Assembly: GCA_016934135.1 (NCBI GenBank)
Contig: JAFGTK010000197.1
Coordinates: 1 to 32,662 of the forward strand
Reading direction: 5' to 3'
Source: Deltaproteobacteria bacterium
GTDB taxonomy: Bacteria > Desulfobacterota > Desulfomonilia > UBA1062
Length of the DNA stretch: 32,662 nt
Shown here: positions 16,011 to 23,845 of the stretch, piece after piece
Position numbering within the stretch: the first letter of the stretch is position 1
Layout: every line of letters starts with the position of its first letter
Notes under the pieces: model-generated
Database searches by the model: none
Told to the model about the DNA's origin: nothing
Seen by the model: only the letters and a program-made list of their open reading frames with translations
Translations under genes and position numbers: made by a program

Positions 16011-16780
16011 GAGAGCTTTCCGATGATCTCATGGGCCGCCTTTTTCCCGGAAAGAAACATGCCGCCGAAGACCGCACCCATCCGGTAACCCCCGTATACA
16101 GCATTAGCAGCCATCCCCGAGACAAACAGCCCCGGATATACCTCGCGGGTATTTTCCACTGTATGCCTTTCCCCGAGATTCGCATCCATGGATCTCTCCC
16201 CCATGATCGAGCCTGTAGGTGTACCCAGTTTCACGCCCATTTTCCTCACCAGAGCCTGGGTTATATTGGCGGGATGCCCCGTTGCATCGAGGACAAAGGA
16301 ACTGTGAAGCGTCAGAGGGTCGACATGGAGCCCTGTCATCTCCACGGTTGACCAGTTTATGACCAGCCCGCACACACGGTCTGACTTATAGACGATATCC
16401 TCGACATTGATGAGATTGAAGATCCTCAGCCCTGCCCGTATGGAGGTATACACAAGACTTGCCGCGGCATCGACGGAATCCAGGGTATAATAGCCCTTTG
16501 TGAAAGGTTTTGCCGGGATGCCGAGTTCATCCAGGACTTCCTTGCCCTCGTCCTGAACAACGATCTCATTGAACATCATGCCTCCTCCCCATATGCCGCC
16601 GCCGATCGACAGCTTCTTGTCAAAAAGCGCAACCTTCTTGCCGGCATGAGCCAGGTAGTAACCTGCGACAAGCCCTGAAGGGCCGGCGCCTGCAATTGCG
16701 ACATCGAGTTCAAGAACATCCATTAGTTTGTTCATATAAGTCGTTATGATAGCCTGGCTTATGGTAACCTCGTTCAACAT
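16007..16780 (-). CDS. thi4: Thi4-type thiazole synthase, non-suicidal His form
   Basis: Thi4 makes the ADP-thiazole precursor of thiamin from NAD+ and glycine. This 257 aa protein has the N-terminal dinucleotide motif AIAGAGPSGLVAGYYLA, the GGGIWGGGMMFN loop and the C-terminal VSGMAANAVYGGYRMGAVFGGM segment. The position of the sulfur-donating cysteine of yeast Thi4 is here His (GLHVDP, H152), as in the Methanocaldococcus enzyme, which uses free sulfide with iron and turns over catalytically. The start ATG at 16780 has GGAG five bases upstream; the next ATG upstream (16795) overlaps that site. It is the first gene after the TPP riboswitch and terminator. No thiG, thiS, thiF or thiH is present, consistent with the Thi4 route. 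Confidence 0.95.
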   Translation of the reverse strand: MLNEVTISQAIITTYMNKLMDVLELDVAIAGAGPSGLVAGYYLAHAGKKVALFDKKLSIGGGIWGGGMMFNEIVVQDEGKEVLDELGIPAKPFTKGYYTLDSVDAAASLVYTSIRAGLRIFNLINVEDIVYKSDRVCGLVINWSTVEMTGLHVDPLTLHSSFVLDATGHPANITQALVRKMGVKLGTPTGSIMGERSMDANLGERHTVENTREVYPGLFVSGMAANAVYGGYRMGAVFGGMFLSGKKAAHEIIGKLS

Positions 16781-16852
16781 ATCTTCTCCTTGCATAAGTT
16801 ATTATGTTCCGGGCCTTTCATGCATGCGTGCACTCGTTTTTTTTTGCCTTTA

Positions 16853-16888
16853 AACGAAAAAAGGCTGTCTCCCGCAGGAGACAGCCTT
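16853..16888 (-). terminator. Intrinsic terminator in the thiamin leader
   Basis: A perfect 12-bp stem (16861-16872 with 16877-16888, AAGGCTGTCTCC on the minus strand) closes a 4-base loop and is followed on the minus strand by TTTTCGTT. It lies between the TPP riboswitch and thi4, so it is probably the expression platform of the riboswitch. On the plus strand the hairpin is followed only by TTTTAATC, so it would be a poorer terminator in that direction. A small hairpin CGTGA/TCACG (16899-16914) precedes it. Between the terminator and thi4 is an alternating purine-pyrimidine run of 15 bases (16819-16833) with no evident role. Confidence 0.85.
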
Positions 16889-16924
16889 TTAATCATTTCG
16901 TGATTGTGCTCACGTTTTTACTTA

Positions 16925-16997
16925 AAATCTCCCTCCGCTGGCATTACCCAGATCAGGTTCAATGGGTATAATCTCAGGCTCGTCGAGCCACCCCATG
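16925..16997 (-). ncRNA. TPP riboswitch (THI element)
   Basis: The minus strand shows the conserved THI-box order: GGGGTGGC, then CCTGAGATTATACCC, then GAACCTGATCTGGGTAATGCC, then AGCGGAGGGAGA. CTGAGA and the ACCTGAT...CTGGGTAATGCCAGCG segments are the pyrimidine- and pyrophosphate-sensor cores that bind thiamin pyrophosphate. It controls thi4-thiD2E-thiC. Its 3' strand GGGAGA (near 16929-16934) can also pair with TCTCCT at the loop side of the downstream terminator stem. This suggests an antiterminator that forms without TPP and is lost when TPP stabilises the aptamer; that mechanism is my inference. Confidence 0.95.
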
Positions 16998-17014
16998 TAA
17001 AAGAGCGAGTCTTG

Positions 17015-17043
17015 TTAATAATGAATTTCCATACATGAGTCAA
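17015..17043 (-). promoter_or_regulatory. Probable promoter of the thiamin operon
   Basis: On the minus strand TTGACT (17038-17043) and TATTAA (17015-17020) are separated by 17 bases. Transcription would begin near 17008, ten or so bases before the TPP aptamer. No equally convincing promoter is seen on the plus strand for the divergent MFS gene. Confidence 0.6.
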
Positions 17044-17114
17044 TAGGGTTTTACCATGCTGGTATTATTGACTTGATGTGTGCAGTCGAATGGATCATTA
17101 AAAGGTCAAAGATT

Positions 17115-18296
17115 ATGAAGCAGAAATCAGATAAGCGAAATATTGTGGGGTTCGGCCTTGTAAGCCTGGCAAACGATATTGCAAGCGAGATGATATACCC
17201 GCTGCTCCCCATCTTTCTCTCCAGCGTTCTTCATGCAAGCGCATCTGCTATCGGTATCATCGAGGGCATTGCAGAGACAACGGTATCCATTCTGAAATAT
17301 GTAGTCGGTTCTCTTTCCGACCGTTTAGGCAGAAGAAAACCGCTGTTCGCCGCAGGATACGCAATATCAAATATCCTGAGGCCCCTTATAGGATTGTCAT
17401 TGAACTGGATTCACGTTCTGTTTTTCCGGTCTGCAGACCGTGTCGGCAAGGGTATACGCACTGCTCCCAGGGATGCCATGCTTGCTGACTCGGCTGCTGA
17501 TGCCGACCGGGGTCTGGCCTTCGGATTCCAGCGGGCCATGGATCATCTTGGTGCCCTTGCAGGTCCCCTTATAGCGACATTTCTGATTCATACCGGGTGT
17601 TCGATCCAGCAGGTGTTCATGATCTCATTTGTCCCTGGAATCATTACGGTCGCGCTTGCATTGACCCTGATAAAAGAGAGGGAGAAAAAGCGCATTATTT
17701 CATCAAAACAGGCCCTTACAGGTGCGCTGACTCCTCGTTTCGGGTTCTTTCTCTTTACACTGGTGATCTTCACGCTGGGCAATTCGACAGATGCCTTCCT
17801 TCTTCTGCGTGCACGCGATGCCGGTATAGGTATTGCGCTCATACCTGTTCTCTGGACAGTACTGCACCTGTCAAAGACCCTGTTCTCCATCCCGGGAGGG
17901 ATGATCTCCGACCGTATAGGACGAAAACCCGTGATCATTGCGGGCTGGACGGTTTATTGTCTTGTCTATCTGGGATTTGCCTTTGCAGGGAGCGCATCTG
18001 CGATCTGGGGGCTTTTCTTTGCCTATGGGGTGTATTTCGGATTATGCGAAGGTGTTGAAAAGGCATTTGTGGCAGATCTCGTGCCTGAAACAGTACGCGG
18101 AGGCGCATACGGACTCTATAACCTTGCAATCGGCATCTCTGCGCTTCCTGCATCTGTGCTCTTTGGTGTTGTATGGGATATTCTCGACCCGCAGTATGCC
18201 TTCCTCATGGGAGCCATGTTTGCACTCAGTGCCGCTATTCTGCTGTTATTTGTAAAGAAACCGTACTCCCGTCCCCCTGATGGCCCCGGGTCTTAG
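17115..18296 (+). CDS. Major facilitator superfamily transporter
   Basis: This 393 aa integral membrane protein has about 12 hydrophobic segments. The MFS motif A occurs between the second and third (GSLSDRLGRRKPLF) and a related copy lies in the second half (GGMISDRIGRKPVII), which reflects the two-fold MFS architecture. The region HVLFFRSADRVGKGIRTAPRDAML matches a widespread MFS subgroup of unknown substrate, often annotated as a multidrug or general transporter. The ATG at 17115 is chosen because AGG lies nine bases upstream and the membrane part starts soon after; in-frame TTG/ATG codons at 17073-17076 would add 13-14 residues. It is divergent from the thiamin operon, but a thiamin role is not supported by any motif. 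Confidence 0.88.
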   Translation: MKQKSDKRNIVGFGLVSLANDIASEMIYPLLPIFLSSVLHASASAIGIIEGIAETTVSILKYVVGSLSDRLGRRKPLFAAGYAISNILRPLIGLSLNWIHVLFFRSADRVGKGIRTAPRDAMLADSAADADRGLAFGFQRAMDHLGALAGPLIATFLIHTGCSIQQVFMISFVPGIITVALALTLIKEREKKRIISSKQALTGALTPRFGFFLFTLVIFTLGNSTDAFLLLRARDAGIGIALIPVLWTVLHLSKTLFSIPGGMISDRIGRKPVIIAGWTVYCLVYLGFAFAGSASAIWGLFFAYGVYFGLCEGVEKAFVADLVPETVRGGAYGLYNLAIGISALPASVLFGVVWDILDPQYAFLMGAMFALSAAILLLFVKKPYSRPPDGPGS

Positions 18297-18363
18297 ATGA
18301 TTTCCTCAAAAAGAGGGTATGTTTTTGACACCGGGAACATCTTTACTGTATAAGACCGGCATT

Positions 18364-18984
18364 ATGAATAGTGGTACGATCCAGCAGATTATACTTCTTG
18401 TAGTGCCGGTGCTGTTTTCCATAACCATACATGAAGTCTGTCACGGTTATGCGGCATACCGGCTTGGTGACCCGACTGCCAAACTGGCAGGAAGGCTGAC
18501 GCTGAACCCCATAAAACATATCGATATCGTAGGGCTGCTCGTGCTGTTTGTCACACGTATGATAGGCTGGGCAAAACCCGTACCCGTGGATCCGAGATAC
18601 TTTAAAAATCCCCGCAAGGACATGATGTGGGTTTCACTTGCAGGGCCGGCATCCAATCTGGTGACAGCATTTGTGTTCGCAATTATTTTCAAGCTGACAG
18701 GCGGGTTTATCGCAGGTTCATACCTGTATCCCCTCATATATATGATGCAGATCATGATCATGATAAATGTAGGTCTTGCGATATTCAATCTGATCCCCAT
18801 TCCGCCTCTCGATGGAAGTCACATCCTTGAGGGGCTGCTTCCCCATGAAATGGCTGCCGCATACTCCAGGTTCATGGCGCCTTACGGGTTTATCATTCTT
18901 CTTGTTCTGATATTTACCAGGGTGGTGGATGTCCTTGTATTTCCGATCATCCATGTGATTGTCAACATACTACTAAGCATATAG
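18364..18984 (+). CDS. Site-2-protease-type membrane metallopeptidase (M50 family)
   Basis: This 206 aa multi-pass membrane protein has the zinc motif HEVCH (H23, E24, H27) inside the first membrane segment. NPIKHIDIVG and SLAGPASNL follow, and the third zinc-ligand motif NLIPIPPLDGSHI is near residue 155. It belongs to the small M50B group (YwhC/Rip3-like minimal S2P) found beside trpS and scpA in many deltaproteobacteria and Firmicutes; its substrate is generally unknown. An upstream ATG at 18319 would add 15 residues and has a badly spaced GAGGG. I chose 18364 from the usual family N-terminus, although its ribosome site is weak. Confidence 0.9.
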   Translation: MNSGTIQQIILLVVPVLFSITIHEVCHGYAAYRLGDPTAKLAGRLTLNPIKHIDIVGLLVLFVTRMIGWAKPVPVDPRYFKNPRKDMMWVSLAGPASNLVTAFVFAIIFKLTGGFIAGSYLYPLIYMMQIMIMINVGLAIFNLIPIPPLDGSHILEGLLPHEMAAAYSRFMAPYGFIILLVLIFTRVVDVLVFPIIHVIVNILLSI

Positions 18985-18996
18985 CAGAGGAGATAT

Positions 18997-19989
18997 ATGG
19001 AAAAGAAACGCATTGTATCGGGCATCAGACCGACCGGAGACCTTCACCTGGGACACTATCTGGGCGTCCTGAAAAACTGGGTCGAACTGCAGGATGAGTA
19101 CCAGTGCTTCTATTTCATTGCAGACTGGCATGCCCTTACCAGCGAGTACCGGGATCCTTCAATCATCTCCCAGAGCTCGCGAGATATGGTTATGACCTGG
19201 CTGGGTGTGGGGATCGACCCGGAAAAATCGGTGATATTCAGGCAGTCCGACATCAAGACCCATGCAGAACTTTTTCTGCTCCTGTCCATGATAACTCCGC
19301 TTTCCTGGCTGGAGCGTAACCCCACCTACAAGGAACTCAAGGAGGAACTCAAGGAGAAGGACCTGAGCACATTCGGTTTTCTGGGGTATCCTGTACTGCA
19401 GGCAGCGGACATTGTCATCTATCATGCAGACAGGGTTCCCATAGGAGAAGACCAGCTGCCGCACCTCGAACTCACACGCGAGATCGTCAGAAGGTTCAAC
19501 TTCATCTATGGCGAACAGGTTCTGAAAGAGCCAAAGGAGATCCTTACCGAGGCGCCAAAGGTTACGGGCCTGGATGGAAGAAAGATGTCCAAGTCATATA
19601 ATAATGCCATCTTTATCTATGAGACTGAAGACTCTCTGAAGCTCAAGGTTATGCAGATGCTCACGGACATCAAACGCCAGAGGAAAAAAGACCCGGGCGA
19701 ACCCAAAGACTGCAATCTTTATCCTTTGCATGAGATATATACTGATGAGGAAACCAGGCAGGAGATTCAGAAAGGCTGCAGGGATGCGAGTTTCGGCTGT
19801 GTTGACTGCAAGAAGATCCTCATAGAGAACCTGCACAGGGAATTTCAGCCTGTCTGGGAAAGGATAGATTATTATCGGGGCCATGTGTCCCTGGTGGATG
19901 ATATCCTGCGGGAGGGGTGTCTGCGAGCGGCACAGGAATCTGACAGGACCATGGACAGGGTCAGAACTGCAATGCGTCTAACCACATAG
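18997..19989 (+). CDS. trpS: Tryptophanyl-tRNA synthetase
   Basis: This enzyme charges tRNA-Trp. The 330 aa protein is a class I synthetase with the HIGH-type motif HLGH at residues 17-20 and KMSKS at 196-200 (DGRKMSKSYNN), separated by the Rossmann-fold insertion typical of TrpRS. GYPVLQAADIVIYHADRVPIGEDQLPHLELTRE is a highly conserved TrpRS stretch. The start has GAGGAG six bases upstream. It lies 12 bases after the M50 peptidase gene and 24 before scpA, an arrangement widely conserved as an operon. Confidence 0.98.
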   Translation: MEKKRIVSGIRPTGDLHLGHYLGVLKNWVELQDEYQCFYFIADWHALTSEYRDPSIISQSSRDMVMTWLGVGIDPEKSVIFRQSDIKTHAELFLLLSMITPLSWLERNPTYKELKEELKEKDLSTFGFLGYPVLQAADIVIYHADRVPIGEDQLPHLELTREIVRRFNFIYGEQVLKEPKEILTEAPKVTGLDGRKMSKSYNNAIFIYETEDSLKLKVMQMLTDIKRQRKKDPGEPKDCNLYPLHEIYTDEETRQEIQKGCRDASFGCVDCKKILIENLHREFQPVWERIDYYRGHVSLVDDILREGCLRAAQESDRTMDRVRTAMRLTT

Positions 19990-20013
19990 CAGACATTTCA
20001 GGGTATAGGGGCC

Positions 20014-20721
20014 ATGGGAATGATGTATGATGACAGCAAAGAGTTTGTTCTTCACCTGTCCAGCTTCGAGGGTCCCCTGGATCTGTTGCTCTATCTCATT
20101 GAAAAAAACAGGTTTACCCTGGAAAAACTAGAGGTCTGTCCAATAATCGATCAGTATCTGCGCTATATAGAGACATTGCGCAAACTTGATGTTTCCCTGG
20201 CCGGAGAATTCCTTGACATGGCATCCTACCTGATATGGCTCAAATCGTGTCTTCTGCTGCCGGTAAATGCATTGGACAGTGATAATGAGGACTTCAACCC
20301 GGTCCGCGAGCTTCAGGAGATGCTCATGGCATATCGCGCCATCAAACAGGCATCACGAGATCTTTCCTCACGGCCCATGCTTTTTAGGGACAGATTTCCA
20401 AAGGGCAGCGGGTTCGAGGAGAGGGACGTGTCGATCATGAGCATGGGCGCCCTTATGCAGGCCATCGATGCTATCAGATCGCGTACGCGTAAATATATCA
20501 TGAATGTAGCAGCCATACGGTTCAGTATTCAGGATATGATGAAACGGATTCAGGGTCTTCTCAAGGGTAAAGAACGTGTGGCTCTGGGTGAGATCATTCA
20601 AGGCAGAGACAGAATGGAGATGATTGGTGCGCTGCTTGCAGGCCTGGAGCTCTCGAAGAGTTCTGTAGCGCGGTTGGTTCAACGGCGGCTGTTCTCCATG
20701 ATATACATTGTGAGACGGTAA
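20014..20721 (+). CDS. scpA: Segregation and condensation protein ScpA
   Basis: ScpA is the kleisin subunit of the bacterial SMC-ScpAB condensin, bridging SMC heads for chromosome segregation. The 235 aa protein begins with the conserved FEGPLDLLLYLIEKNRFTLEKLEV helix-forming region and has the middle EFLDMASYLIWLKSCLLLP stretch. It ends with a winged-helix domain (VALGEIIQGRDRMEMIGALLAGLELSK) that binds the SMC cap. Three ATGs occur within the first four codons (20014, 20020, 20023), so the exact start is uncertain by a few residues. scpB follows after 55 bases. Confidence 0.95.
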   Translation: MGMMYDDSKEFVLHLSSFEGPLDLLLYLIEKNRFTLEKLEVCPIIDQYLRYIETLRKLDVSLAGEFLDMASYLIWLKSCLLLPVNALDSDNEDFNPVRELQEMLMAYRAIKQASRDLSSRPMLFRDRFPKGSGFEERDVSIMSMGALMQAIDAIRSRTRKYIMNVAAIRFSIQDMMKRIQGLLKGKERVALGEIIQGRDRMEMIGALLAGLELSKSSVARLVQRRLFSMIYIVRR

Positions 20722-20776
20722 CATTGAAAAAGATCATGCAAGGGAGTTAGATCGGAAAGATCTTGAGGAATGGGAT

Positions 20777-21280
20777 ATGAATACCAGAGAGATCATTGAG
20801 GCACTTATCTTTTCCGCGAGCGGGACTCTCGAGGTCAAGGACATCCTTAAAGCAATCCCGGAGCTGTCTCTGGAGAGCCTGCAGATGATGGTGAACGAAC
20901 TCAATACCCTCTATAAGGAGACCGGAAGAAGTTTTTTGATCGATCATGTTTCAGACGGCTATATGTTTGTATCCAGGCAGGAGTATACGCCCTACATAAA
21001 AACCCTGCACGAACCATCCAGACTTTCCAATGCCGCAATGGAGGTGCTTGCCGTGATCGCTTATAAGGGGCCTTGCACAAAACAGACCATTGAGGGTATC
21101 CGAGGGGTAGATTCGTCATCTTCCTTAAAGAGTCTCTTGAAACACCAGCTTATCGACATAAAATCGGGCAAGCCCATGATGTATTGCACCACAAACCGGT
21201 TTCTTGAGGTTTTCGGACTGAATTCTCTTGCCGATCTGCCCGATATCTCACAGTATGAAGAGATTTTCAGCGAGGAATAG
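20777..21280 (+). CDS. scpB: Segregation and condensation protein ScpB
   Basis: ScpB is the dimeric winged-helix partner of ScpA in the SMC complex. The 167 aa protein shows the expected start REIIEALIFSASGTLEVKDI and the diagnostic LSNAAMEVLAVIAYKGPCTKQTIEGIRGVDSSSSLKSLL. It also has a C-terminal TTNRFLEVFGLNSLADLP. GAGGAATGGGAT precedes the ATG. It is convergent with the methyltransferase gene, with only 11 bases between stops. A 5-bp inverted repeat (TCCGG/CCGGA, 21283-21300) spans that junction but lacks a T-tract. Confidence 0.95.
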   Translation: MNTREIIEALIFSASGTLEVKDILKAIPELSLESLQMMVNELNTLYKETGRSFLIDHVSDGYMFVSRQEYTPYIKTLHEPSRLSNAAMEVLAVIAYKGPCTKQTIEGIRGVDSSSSLKSLLKHQLIDIKSGKPMMYCTTNRFLEVFGLNSLADLPDISQYEEIFSEE

Positions 21281-21291
21281 TATCCGGCGGT

Positions 21292-22770
21292 TTATCCGGA
21301 AACAATTGTAGCACGGTCTCCCGGTTTCCAGATATTGAGAAAGAGATTGATACCCTCGGGTTCCTTCTCAACGTTCATGGCAGCATCCTGCGGCAGACCT
21401 TTGGTCAGTTCCATAAGGTCCTCCTCGCTGCGGTGGATGAGAACCCATTCAGAACCGTATTCCATCTTGAATCTCTGGGGATTATGCATCCCGAAATTGC
21501 CTATGATGAGTGTTCCGCCTGGTTTGAGGAAACTGTAGAGTTCAAGGATCAGCCTGTTCGAGGCATTGGCTGAAAGGTAATCGAACAGCCCGGTTGTATA
21601 GATGAGGTCAGCATCCTTGTAGGGGGCCTTTTCCTTCTCTTTGCCGACAATGAGTGCCTTGATATTGCCCTGAACATACTGAACAGAAACACTCTCAAGA
21701 CCATTGATGAGCGGACTCAGCCTTTTTTGAGAATCTGCAAGGGCATTTGCGTCCTGATCCATGGCGACTATCTCGATCGTGCAATGGTTCCTGCCGTTAT
21801 TGAGCCGCGAGAGAAAATCAGAGATTTCGAGACAGGGGCCGCAGGCAATACTTACAATCCTGATCGGTTTGTCATCCGGGGTATTTTCGAACATTGATTG
21901 AATCTTTTTACAGAAGTACTCTCTTCTGTTCCGCACTGCCCTTGATGCAGCGCCCTCGCAGTCGATCTTGTTCATAACCTGTGAGAAGATGTCCTTGCCC
22001 TCGAAGGAGTTGCGATAGATGATGTTCATCATCTCGTAGTCTCCAGCATATCCGAGCGGTTTCGTATAGGCTCTTATAAATAATTCTGATTTCATGAAGA
22101 ACTCGTTGAGCCTTTTCTGAAAGAATTCCCGGTGAATAAAGTGCTCCTTGGAGTCTATAAACCTTTCGACAATGTTTGCAAAATTGTTGCAGAACCTGAT
22201 CGTTACCTCGTTGAGAGCCTCAAAGGTGAGGTTTCTGAGCGTTTCCAGAAGGGAGGCCTGGAAGGATTCATCGTTTTCTTCAAGAATCTTGTCCTCTTCT
22301 TCCTTGAGCTTGTGCTGGAAGTTGCTGAGGATGAAGTGCAGGTGAGAGGTAAGGTGGACGAATTCCTCGTCCAGATTGTCTTCAACCGCCATGGAGTGGA
22401 TGAAATCGAGGTATTCGTTCTGCAGTCTGGTAACCTTATCCACCTTGATGATGGATGAGATATCGATCATATTTTCAAAGTTGCACCCGATTCGCGAGAT
22501 GACCTTGTCATCAATGCACTCATCCTGAATATGGATGATGGTTGCAGAGCCTGTATGGACAACATTTTCAAATGAGTAGAATCGAAGATCGGAGATGATA
22601 TCGCCGATTCTGAAGATCAGGCTTCCGTCTTCCAGGAGAAAGGACAAGCCTGTCCTGGAAAAATCCCTGACACGACATGTTCGTTCGATACCGGAAAGAT
22701 CCTTAAATCGTACTTTCTTGCTTTGATCTTTCAGATCCGCGATGTATCGTAAATCACGTCTCAGCCTCAA
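21292..22770 (-). CDS. PilZ-domain protein fused to a class I SAM-dependent methyltransferase
   Basis: This 492 aa protein starts at a TTG, chosen because a full AAGGAGG lies seven bases upstream and no ATG exists for 130 codons. Residues 1-105 resemble a PilZ domain with RxxxR (R4-R8) and DxSxxG (D36, S38, G41), the c-di-GMP-binding signature. Residues 130-240 are helical. The segment KPLGYAGDYEMM at 237-248 and the SAM-binding motif RIVSIACGPCLEI at 304-316 mark the methyltransferase part, with later motifs IVAMDQDANAL and DLIYTTGLFDYL. Similar methyltransferases are sometimes annotated as 3-hydroxypalmitate methyl ester (PhcB-like) synthases; I treat that as weak. Substrate unknown. c-di-GMP control of the methyltransferase is inferred. 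Confidence 0.8.
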   Translation of the reverse strand: MRLRRDLRYIADLKDQSKKVRFKDLSGIERTCRVRDFSRTGLSFLLEDGSLIFRIGDIISDLRFYSFENVVHTGSATIIHIQDECIDDKVISRIGCNFENMIDISSIIKVDKVTRLQNEYLDFIHSMAVEDNLDEEFVHLTSHLHFILSNFQHKLKEEEDKILEENDESFQASLLETLRNLTFEALNEVTIRFCNNFANIVERFIDSKEHFIHREFFQKRLNEFFMKSELFIRAYTKPLGYAGDYEMMNIIYRNSFEGKDIFSQVMNKIDCEGAASRAVRNRREYFCKKIQSMFENTPDDKPIRIVSIACGPCLEISDFLSRLNNGRNHCTIEIVAMDQDANALADSQKRLSPLINGLESVSVQYVQGNIKALIVGKEKEKAPYKDADLIYTTGLFDYLSANASNRLILELYSFLKPGGTLIIGNFGMHNPQRFKMEYGSEWVLIHRSEEDLMELTKGLPQDAAMNVEKEPEGINLFLNIWKPGDRATIVSG

Positions 22771-22919
22771 ACTCTAACCCTCCTTGATAATGCATAAAAC
22801 TCAAGTATCGGAAAAAATATGTGCTTTCTTTAAAAAATCACGCGTAGTTATTGGTAGATCAAAGGAGATTGAAGGATTGTTTGTATATGCCGCGTGTATT
22901 GTTGTAGTTTTTATGGATT

Positions 22920-23414
22920 TTATTGAACAGGGGCGCAATCGCTCATATCACCGCCGAGTTTTGACAGGGCATGGGCAAGGGCAGGAAGGATGCTTTCGAG
23001 GCAGTCTCTCACGCCGCCCGGGCTTCCGGGAAGGTTTATGATCAGCGTCTGTTTCCTGGCACCGGCTACAGCCCTTGATATCATGGCATGGGAGGTCTTT
23101 CCCAGGCTTTTCATCCGCATCACCTCTTCCATGCCCGGGATGCGCTTGTCAATTACAGCCAGCGTTGCATCCGGCGTGACATCTCTCGGGGAAAGGCCTG
23201 TCCCTCCCGTTGTGATAATAAGATCAAGGCAGAGTTCATCACTCCAGCTGATAAGTCTTTGCCGGATGATTTCAGCCTCGTCGGGGACGATCTCGTATAC
23301 CTCGCTGATTATCCCATGCTCTTCAAGCATCTCCTGAATGATCCTGCCGCTAATATCCTCGCGCTGTCCCTTTGATCCCTTGTCCGAAAGCGTAAGCACC
23401 CCGGCACGTTTCAT
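22920..23414 (-). CDS. MogA/MoaB-type molybdopterin adenylyltransferase
   Basis: This 164 aa protein has the family's N-terminal AGVLTLSDKGSKGQREDISG, the ITTGGTGLSPRDVTPDAT motif with TTGGTG at residues 68-73, and INLPGSPGGVRDCLE. MogA adenylates molybdopterin before molybdate insertion; MoaB paralogues can do the same in other bacteria, so I leave the symbol open. The frame continues 60 codons upstream, but that extension is low-complexity and lies over the neighbouring gene in another frame. The ATG at 23414 overlaps that gene's stop (ATGA) and has GAGAGG ahead. No other molybdenum-cofactor gene is in the window. Confidence 0.92.
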   Translation of the reverse strand: MKRAGVLTLSDKGSKGQREDISGRIIQEMLEEHGIISEVYEIVPDEAEIIRQRLISWSDELCLDLIITTGGTGLSPRDVTPDATLAVIDKRIPGMEEVMRMKSLGKTSHAMISRAVAGARKQTLIINLPGSPGGVRDCLESILPALAHALSKLGGDMSDCAPVQ

Positions 23415-23845
23415 CTCTTTACCTCTCTTATTCTCTGCTGGGCTGAGATTATGATGGCCCTGGGTACTGCCTTGCTCTTTGACAGCAGGGCAAGATCTCT
23501 CTGTTTGAGATAGGGTACCTGTTTCAGTGCTATGGGAAGGGGAGTCTTCGGGTTGTTGACCAGTGCAAGTTTGATCTGGTAGTTTTTCATCCATTCCCTG
23601 TTTGTGGAGATATGTCTTAAGACCTCATCATTTATCTGGCGGTTTGAGGCGATCATGAGCACCTCGCTTTCCGTGATCTTGGGTGAGGCAATAACCGCAA
23701 GCTGGACGAGCCTGTTCGTGTCTCGCATAAGGATGGATCTGGCCTCTTTTCCTGCCTTGCGGGCCAGATCCAGTTTCTCGGACACACTCATTCCCTGTAT
23801 GTTCTGGAACAAGCTCCTTGTGGCGTCTGAATTGTCATTTTGCAT
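23411..23845 (-). CDS. Hypothetical helical-repeat protein
   Basis: I do not recognise this 144 aa protein. It is all-helical in character with no signal peptide or membrane segment. Three related segments stand out: LAVIASPK (residues 49-56), LALVNNPK (93-100) and LALLSKSK (118-125). Each is followed by a short turn and a second helix, suggesting a small HEAT-like or leucine-rich-repeat-variant scaffold. Its start overlaps the variant EF-G stop by 11 bases and its stop overlaps the MogA/MoaB start, so the three are almost certainly one transcript. A protein-binding role is plausible from the repeats, but there is no functional evidence. Confidence 0.7.
   Translation of the reverse strand: MQNDNSDATRSLFQNIQGMSVSEKLDLARKAGKEARSILMRDTNRLVQLAVIASPKITESEVLMIASNRQINDEVLRHISTNREWMKNYQIKLALVNNPKTPLPIALKQVPYLKQRDLALLSKSKAVPRAIIISAQQRIREVKR

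Noticed and set aside
15288..16088. A 266-codon plus-strand frame opposite the ThiD2-ThiE gene
   Set aside because: It overlaps an unmistakable thiamin gene over its whole length, and its composition fits an antisense shadow.
22784..23041. An 85-codon plus-strand frame between the methyltransferase and MogA/MoaB genes
   Set aside because: Its second half is antisense to the MogA/MoaB gene, there is no ribosome site, and no family resemblance is seen.
23415..23594. A 60-residue N-terminal extension of the MogA/MoaB gene
   Set aside because: It is a low-complexity polar sequence in another frame of the preceding gene; the internal ATG has a ribosome site and matches the family start.
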